This document shows positions 15,060-19,061 of a stretch of 19,061 bases of DNA, one piece after another. This stretch comes from an uncultured Porphyromonadaceae bacterium (GTDB taxonomy: Bacteria > Bacteroidota > Bacteroidia > Bacteroidales > Muribaculaceae). The notes below the pieces were generated by a model, which ran no database searches, was not told where the DNA came from, and worked only from the letters and a program-made list of their open reading frames with translations. The stretch spans positions 1 to 19,061 of the forward strand of contig CALJBF010000219.1 in assembly GCA_938027385.1 (NCBI GenBank), read 5' to 3'. Each line of letters opens with the position of its first letter. Position 1 is the first letter of the stretch. The translations under genes were made by a program, and so were the position numbers.

Positions 15060-17098
15060 ACATGAATAGTATCCGAAAACGCGCCCTGTGCGCCGTAAGT
15101 GCCCTCGCGGCTCTTGCCACTCCTGTCATGCAGGCCCAGCAGTGGGGACTCTATGTCACGGGCGGAGAGGGACAGCTTTCCTGGCCTCCTGAGTCGACCA
15201 CCCCCATGACCCGTATTGACGGCAGTTTCCATGTGCATCTGACCGACATATATGACGGTTTCAAGTTCCGGTTCGCTAACTTCAACGACGGGACACCCGA
15301 ACGTTTCGCCCCGGCGGGCGACAAGCATCTTCCCCATTACCGCAACTCGGTCTACGAGATGACCGAGGACGGCGGTACGGTCACCGGATATGTGACACGC
15401 GAGGTCAGCTGGTCAGACAATATCAGCACCGCCGACGTGGATCTGTGGACCGACCGCGCCCGCTACAGCCCCGGCGAGGATGTATGGATCCAGTGCTCGA
15501 AATTCGCCGAGTATCCCGAGGCCCGGGTGCGGTACCGCCGCGGTGCCGACGTCCTGGCCGAGCACCCGCTGGTGCAGGAATGGTGGAAATGGAATCCCCC
15601 CGTGACTGATTTCCAGGGGTATCTGGTCGACGTCTACCGCCTCGATGCCGACGGCCGCGAGGAGATTCTTGCCTCGATCGGCGTGGATGTGTCGTCTGAC
15701 TGGAAACGTTTCCCCCGTTACGGCTACACAGCCTGGTACGAGCCGGGCAAGGAACAGTATATCGGCGGCGACGTGGCCTTCCTGAACCGCCGCCACATAA
15801 ATGCCGTGCAGTTTCAGGACTGGCACTGGAAACATCACTATCCATACTGCCCCGACGAAACATATACCGACATAGCCAACCGCCAGATTTCGGCAAACGT
15901 GATCAGGGAGTTCATCAGTTCGCAGCACGGCTACAACATGCTCTCGATTTTCTACAACCTGGCGTTCGGCGCGCTCGACCGCGACGGAGCCGAGGCCGAC
16001 GGCGTGCGCCCAGAATGGTATGTCTACAAGAACTCGTGGCACGGCGATAAAGACTATCACACCCTCCCCTCTGAGTGGAAAAGCGACATATCGATTGTTG
16101 ATCCCGGAAATACCGACTGGCAGAACTATATGGCCGCACGCAATCAGGAGGTCTATGAGCATTTCGAGTTCGACGGCTATCAGGTGGACCAGCTCGGCAA
16201 CCGCGGCACGCTTTATGACTACTGGGGCAACAGCATCGACCTGGCCGAGCGGTACGCGCCTTTCCTGAAAGCGATGAAAAACCGTCACCCCGCCAAGCGC
16301 TTGGTCATGAACTCCGTCTCGAAATACGGTTCAAACCAGATTGCGGCCTCGGGTGTTGTTGATGTTTGCTATAACGAGATGTGGGCATCCGAGTCAGACC
16401 TGATGGATCTCTATTGGGTAATCTTCGACAACAACCGGGCCTCGGGCAACACCCTGCGCACCGTCTTCGCCGCATACATGAACTATGACTATGGCAAAGA
16501 CAACTGGGGCAAGACCTTCCACACCCCTGGCATACTGCTCACCGACGCCTGCATCTTCGCCCTGGGGGGCGCCCACCTTGAGCTCGGCACCGGCGGCAAC
16601 ATGCTCTGCAACGAGTACTTCCCCAACACCAACCTGAAACTCGATGCCGCGCTCACCGACGCCATCACGCGCTATTACGACTTCGCCACCGCCTACGAGA
16701 ACATCCTCTACGACACCAGCCGCGAACTCAGCCCCACCATCACCTCGCTATCGGGTCATAAGCTTTCGGTATGGAACTACCAGAAAGGCCCGCAACCGCG
16801 CCGCATTGTGGTGCACGGCAAGGAAACGAACCGCGGCCAGATGGTGTACCATCTGCTGAACTTCACCAATACCAACTCGCTGTCGTGGCGCGATGTCAAC
16901 GCCGACCGCAACGAGCCCGATTTTCAGGGCGACATCACCCTGCTGATCGACTCTGACCGCATGGTGTCGCGTGCCTGGGTGGCATCACCCGACAGCAATG
17001 CCTGTGTGCCCCTGATGCTCCCCTTCACCCAGGAGGGGCGTTCGGTCAAGGTCACCGTGCCATCGCTCAAATTCTGGACCATGCTGGTGCTTGAATAA
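15056..17098 (+). CDS. Second GH66 dextranase-like enzyme with N-terminal binding module, non-lipoprotein
   Basis: The 680-residue product starts at the ATG of an ATGA overlap (15056); ATG at 15062 is an alternative that keeps the signal peptide. The signal peptide ends VMQA-QQ (about residue 27) with no lipobox. Residues 29-115 look like a SusE/F-like module absent from the first GH66 enzyme. The GH66 part follows, with near-identical blocks (FPRYG, VQFQDWHWKHH, SIFYNLAFGALD, HGDKD, WKSDI). Predicted catalytic residues are Asp378 in FDGYQVDQLGNRG and Glu441 in VDVCYNEMW, spaced 63 residues apart exactly as in the first enzyme. Both residues are present, so it should be active, probably an alpha-1,6-glucan endo-hydrolase. 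It has no T9SS tail (ends FWTMLVLE), so a periplasmic site is the simplest reading. That would give one dextranase outside and one inside the outer membrane. Location is inferred. Confidence 0.88.
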   Translation: MNMNSIRKRALCAVSALAALATPVMQAQQWGLYVTGGEGQLSWPPESTTPMTRIDGSFHVHLTDIYDGFKFRFANFNDGTPERFAPAGDKHLPHYRNSVYEMTEDGGTVTGYVTREVSWSDNISTADVDLWTDRARYSPGEDVWIQCSKFAEYPEARVRYRRGADVLAEHPLVQEWWKWNPPVTDFQGYLVDVYRLDADGREEILASIGVDVSSDWKRFPRYGYTAWYEPGKEQYIGGDVAFLNRRHINAVQFQDWHWKHHYPYCPDETYTDIANRQISANVIREFISSQHGYNMLSIFYNLAFGALDRDGAEADGVRPEWYVYKNSWHGDKDYHTLPSEWKSDISIVDPGNTDWQNYMAARNQEVYEHFEFDGYQVDQLGNRGTLYDYWGNSIDLAERYAPFLKAMKNRHPAKRLVMNSVSKYGSNQIAASGVVDVCYNEMWASESDLMDLYWVIFDNNRASGNTLRTVFAAYMNYDYGKDNWGKTFHTPGILLTDACIFALGGAHLELGTGGNMLCNEYFPNTNLKLDAALTDAITRYYDFATAYENILYDTSRELSPTITSLSGHKLSVWNYQKGPQPRRIVVHGKETNRGQMVYHLLNFTNTNSLSWRDVNADRNEPDFQGDITLLIDSDRMVSRAWVASPDSNACVPLMLPFTQEGRSVKVTVPSLKFWTMLVLE

Positions 17099-17117
17099 GG
17101 CTCCCCCACCCCTCCCC

Positions 17118-17205
17118 CATAATTCCCATTATTTCCATAACTCCCATAATTCCCATTGCATCAGGCGTGGGAATTATGGGAGTTATGGAAATAATGGGTG
17201 TTATG
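17118..17205. repeat. 38-base inverted repeat made of 9-base units, between convergent genes
   Basis: The arms 17118-17155 and 17168-17205 match at 36 of 38 positions around a 12-base loop, forming a very long hairpin in either direction. Each arm is itself a phased 9-base tandem repeat: CATAATTCC, CATTATTTC, CATAACTCC, CATAATTCC (17118-17153) and a partial CATT. A C-rich run (17101-17118) precedes it. It follows the GH66 stop by 19 bases and includes the stop codon of the convergent AI-2E family gene (17201-17203). It may act as a bidirectional terminator or mRNA 3' end protector, or be a dispersed genomic repeat. The repeat is certain; the role is inferred. Confidence 0.8.
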
Positions 17206-18301
17206 TGAGGGTTTTCTGCGGAGGGTCTTCCGGAGGGGTTGCGCCGCGCTCAATGAAATACTGGCGGTAATATGCCAGCAGAAGGGTCGTCAGCGGCAAC
17301 GCTATTATCATGCCGATTATCCCCATAAGCGTGCCCCATACCGACAGTGACAGCAGAATGATGGCCGGATTCAGTCCCATGGCCTTTCCCATGATCTTGG
17401 GGGTAAGAATGTAGTCGCAGATACACTGGCTCACCACATACACAAGCAGACACTGCCCTAATTCGGTCCAGAATCCGGGCCCCCCGCCCATCGAGTCGAT
17501 AAGACACACGGCCGTCACCGGTATCAGCGTCACATACTGGAAATAGGGTATCATGTACAGCACCCCCACAAGGATTCCGAGCACAATGGCCATCGGTATC
17601 CCCACGATAGAAAACCCGATACAGTAAAATACCGCCGCACACAGCGCCAGCAACGCCTGGCCGCGGAAATAACGGTTCATGCTGCCGGCTATATCCGAAC
17701 AGATCTTGAACACTACCGGCCGGTAGCGCACCGGCACCAGTTGCCTGAAACCGCGCATCATCGTGGGGTAATCTATCAGAATGAAGATCACGTATATGAA
17801 TGTCAGCAGCCATTCAAGCGTATGCAACAGCCAGCTGACGGCTCCCGCGATGAACGACCCGCCCGAACTGACCAGCGATGCGAAATGCGAGCTGCGCACA
17901 ATCTCGCCGATATTCAGATCCTTGACCCACTGACTGAGGGGCAAGGCTATCGAGGGCGGCAAGAACGAGGGCGTGGCACCGTGGCCGCGTTTGAGTATCT
18001 CCTCAAGCTGGGCAACCTCCTTTATCACCGACGGTACGAAGAAATATCCCAATGCCACCAGAACCGCCGTCACCTCGATTATCGAGAGCAACGAAGGTAT
18101 GACACGCCCTTTCAGACGCAACAGCCGCTGATTAAGCTCAACAAGGGGTTCAAGCAGATATGCGATAAGACATGCCAGAAAGAACGGCAACAGCACGTTG
18201 CGCAGCGTGTTTATGAGCCACACCGCGCCTCCCGCCAGCAACAGGGCTGCCAGAATACGCACAACGCGGTCAAAGGTCAACGGTCGGGATTGTGATGACA
18301 T
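17201..18301 (-). CDS. AI-2E family (PerM/YdiK-like) transporter
   Basis: The 366-residue inner membrane protein has the layout of the AI-2E transporter family: two early hydrophobic segments (AALLLAGGAVWLI; VLLPFFLACLIAYLLEPL), a soluble middle region, then a cluster of helices. The C-terminal family signature is DYILTPKIMGKAMGLNP (296-312), followed by LSVWGTLMGIIGMIIALP. Members export small molecules or ions; the AI-2 (TqsA) role is shown for few, so no substrate is assigned. The frame is open back to 18466, but the ATG at 18299-18301 (MSSQSRPLTFDRVVRILAAL) starts directly before the first family-like helix and leaves room for the divergent gene's promoter. ATG at 18338-18340 is an alternative. 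The stop codon lies within the large hairpin shared with the GH66 3' end. It is probably unrelated to glucan use. Confidence 0.85.
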   Translation of the reverse strand: MSSQSRPLTFDRVVRILAALLLAGGAVWLINTLRNVLLPFFLACLIAYLLEPLVELNQRLLRLKGRVIPSLLSIIEVTAVLVALGYFFVPSVIKEVAQLEEILKRGHGATPSFLPPSIALPLSQWVKDLNIGEIVRSSHFASLVSSGGSFIAGAVSWLLHTLEWLLTFIYVIFILIDYPTMMRGFRQLVPVRYRPVVFKICSDIAGSMNRYFRGQALLALCAAVFYCIGFSIVGIPMAIVLGILVGVLYMIPYFQYVTLIPVTAVCLIDSMGGGPGFWTELGQCLLVYVVSQCICDYILTPKIMGKAMGLNPAIILLSLSVWGTLMGIIGMIIALPLTTLLLAYYRQYFIERGATPPEDPPQKTLT

Positions 18302-18414
18302 ATCTTCATAACAACCGGGCGACAGTGAAGGTTGCGTCATGCCACGCCCGACGCAAACCTTTCTTTCACACACTATGTTACTTATATAAACCTCATACCC
18401 AAAATCATTGACCC

Positions 18415-18822
18415 ATGACTTATAAAGTAGACCAGATCGAAGGCATCGGCACAGCCTACGCCGCAAAACTGAACGAACTCGGAATCCATACCACCGACGA
18501 ACTGCTTGACAGATGTGCCACTCCCGCGGGACGCGCGAAACTCGAAGAAGAATCGGCCATCCCGGCCAAACTGATTCTCAAATGGACCAACCACGCCGAC
18601 CTTATGCGCATCAAGGGTGTGGCCGGCCAGTTTGCCGAACTGCTCGAGGCCTCGGGTGTCGACACCGTAAAGGAATTGCGCCACCGCGTGCCCGAAAACC
18701 TGCACACCCGCCTGCAGGAGGTGAACGACGTGCGCAACCTCTGCAACCGCGTCCCCTCGCTCGCCGAAGTCAAGGAGATGGTCGAGCAGGCCAAGACCCT
18801 CCCCCCGCGCGTCACCTACTGA
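18415..18822 (+). CDS. Small helix-hairpin-helix (DUF4332-like) protein
   Basis: This 135-residue cytoplasmic protein has no signal peptide. Two helix-hairpin-helix motifs are visible: IEGIGTAYAAKL (8-19) and IKGVAGQFAELL (66-77), each followed by a short segment of the type 'LGIHTTDELL' or 'SGVDTVKELR'. This tandem arrangement resembles the DUF4332 family, related to the HhH pairs of DNA repair and ribosomal proteins. HhH motifs commonly bind DNA backbone without sequence specificity, but the function of these small proteins is not established. It is divergent from the AI-2E family gene, with a 113-base gap in which I see no convincing promoter match. The start is the ATG directly before the first motif. 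No link to glucan metabolism is apparent. Confidence 0.75.
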   Translation: MTYKVDQIEGIGTAYAAKLNELGIHTTDELLDRCATPAGRAKLEEESAIPAKLILKWTNHADLMRIKGVAGQFAELLEASGVDTVKELRHRVPENLHTRLQEVNDVRNLCNRVPSLAEVKEMVEQAKTLPPRVTY

Positions 18823-18931
18823 TTCACGCGTATCATCAACACGACGGCATATTGTAGTAAGAATACCGCCAAACGCACGATTTTGTTTCATTTGCACATG
18901 ATTGCCGTCGCGTGTACGACTGTCATCATTT

Positions 18932-18954
18932 CATTGTAGGGTCGCTACACAATG
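18932..18954. repeat. Imperfect hairpin downstream of the HhH gene
   Basis: CATTGT (18932-18937) pairs with ACAATG (18949-18954), with alternative pairing of GTAG (18936-18939) with CTAC (18945-18948). No T-tract follows. It lies about 110 bases after the HhH stop codon and could be part of a 3' end structure. Otherwise the 239-base tail of the window holds no gene that I can support. Confidence 0.3.
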
Positions 18955-18974
18955 CTATTAACTTAAGGCGCAGT

Positions 18975-19029
18975 GGCGTCCGCAGGACGCCGATTTCTTC
19001 ATAACCGGGTACGCCGTAGCCCGCAGGGC
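18975..19029. repeat. REP-like cluster of short GC-rich hairpins
   Basis: GGCGTCC-GCA-GGACGCC (18975-18991) is a perfect seven-pair stem with loop GCA, followed by a T-rich stretch (ATTTCTTC), so it might also terminate the HhH transcript. A second hairpin with the same GCA loop, GCCC-GCA-GGGC, lies at 19019-19029. An alternative fold, CGGGTAC with GTAGCCCG (19006-19023, one bulged G), competes with it. Clusters of short GC-rich hairpins between genes are characteristic of REP/BIME elements mobilised by REP-associated tyrosine transposases (RAYTs), or of the end of such an element. No transposase is in the window. Confidence 0.45.
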
Positions 19030-19061
19030 GGAGGTGTGCACGGATTTGAATCCCGACAGAA

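Noticed and set aside
15413..16288. 291-codon antisense open frame opposite the second GH66 gene
   Set aside because: The plus strand codes for conserved GH66 catalytic blocks here; the antisense product has no family features.
17118..17205. Repeat array considered as a CRISPR
   Set aside because: Units are 9 bases, directly abutting without spacers, and arranged as a palindrome; no cas genes are present.
18302..18466. N-terminal extension of the AI-2E family protein to the ATG at 18466
   Set aside because: It would overlap the start of the divergent HhH gene, and the extra residues (Cys- and Arg-rich) are not family-like; 18301 is preferred.
19030..19061. TGAATCCCG near the window end, reminiscent of a tRNA T-arm
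   Set aside because: Only three of five stem pairs form, and the upstream sequence shows no acceptor, D or anticodon arms; it fits the REP-like context better.

Overview
The window looks like chromosomal DNA from a GC-rich member of the Bacteroidales, most like the Muribaculaceae (S24-7 group). Three things suggest this: an adjacent SusC/SusD pair, lipoproteins and AT-rich start regions without clear Shine-Dalgarno sequences, and a Bacteroidetes-type promoter (TTTG ... TAnnTTTG) before susC. The family assignment is an inference from general character, not from a marker gene.

Layout. At 1-202 (minus strand) is the N-terminal piece of a probable phosphatidylserine decarboxylase family protein. 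A 638-base regulatory region (203-840) holds two kinds of direct repeat and a good promoter. From 841 to 17098 runs a plus-strand polysaccharide utilization locus: susC, susD, a SusE/F-like lipoprotein, a lipoprotein GH66 dextranase, a small secreted SusE/F-like protein, a 1196-residue secreted protein of mostly unknown type, a 456-residue SusE/F-like protein, and a second GH66 enzyme that is not a lipoprotein. The last three genes are joined by ATGA overlaps. A large imperfect hairpin (17118-17205) separates this block from a convergent AI-2E family membrane protein (17201-18301, minus). A divergent small helix-hairpin-helix protein follows (18415-18822), and the end of the window holds REP-like hairpins.

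How the genes work together. GH66 enzymes cut alpha-1,6-glucan (dextran). Dextran loci with susC, susD, a SusE-like gene and GH66 are known, for example BT3086-BT3091 of Bacteroides thetaiotaomicron. The locus is therefore best read as a dextran or isomalto-glucan system. Surface lipoproteins (SusD-, SusE- and GH66-type) bind and cut the glucan, and SusC imports the oligosaccharides. What stands out is the second half: three more proteins built from SusE/F-like 'GDAxPxGW' modules, each ending in a type IX secretion (T9SS) type A-like tail, plus a second GH66 with an ordinary signal peptide. This suggests an extra, differently exported set of glucan-binding proteins beside the classical lipoprotein set. 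No alpha-glucosidase (GH31, GH97, GH13) and no regulator (SusR, HTCS or ECF sigma/anti-sigma) lies in the window; they may be outside it.
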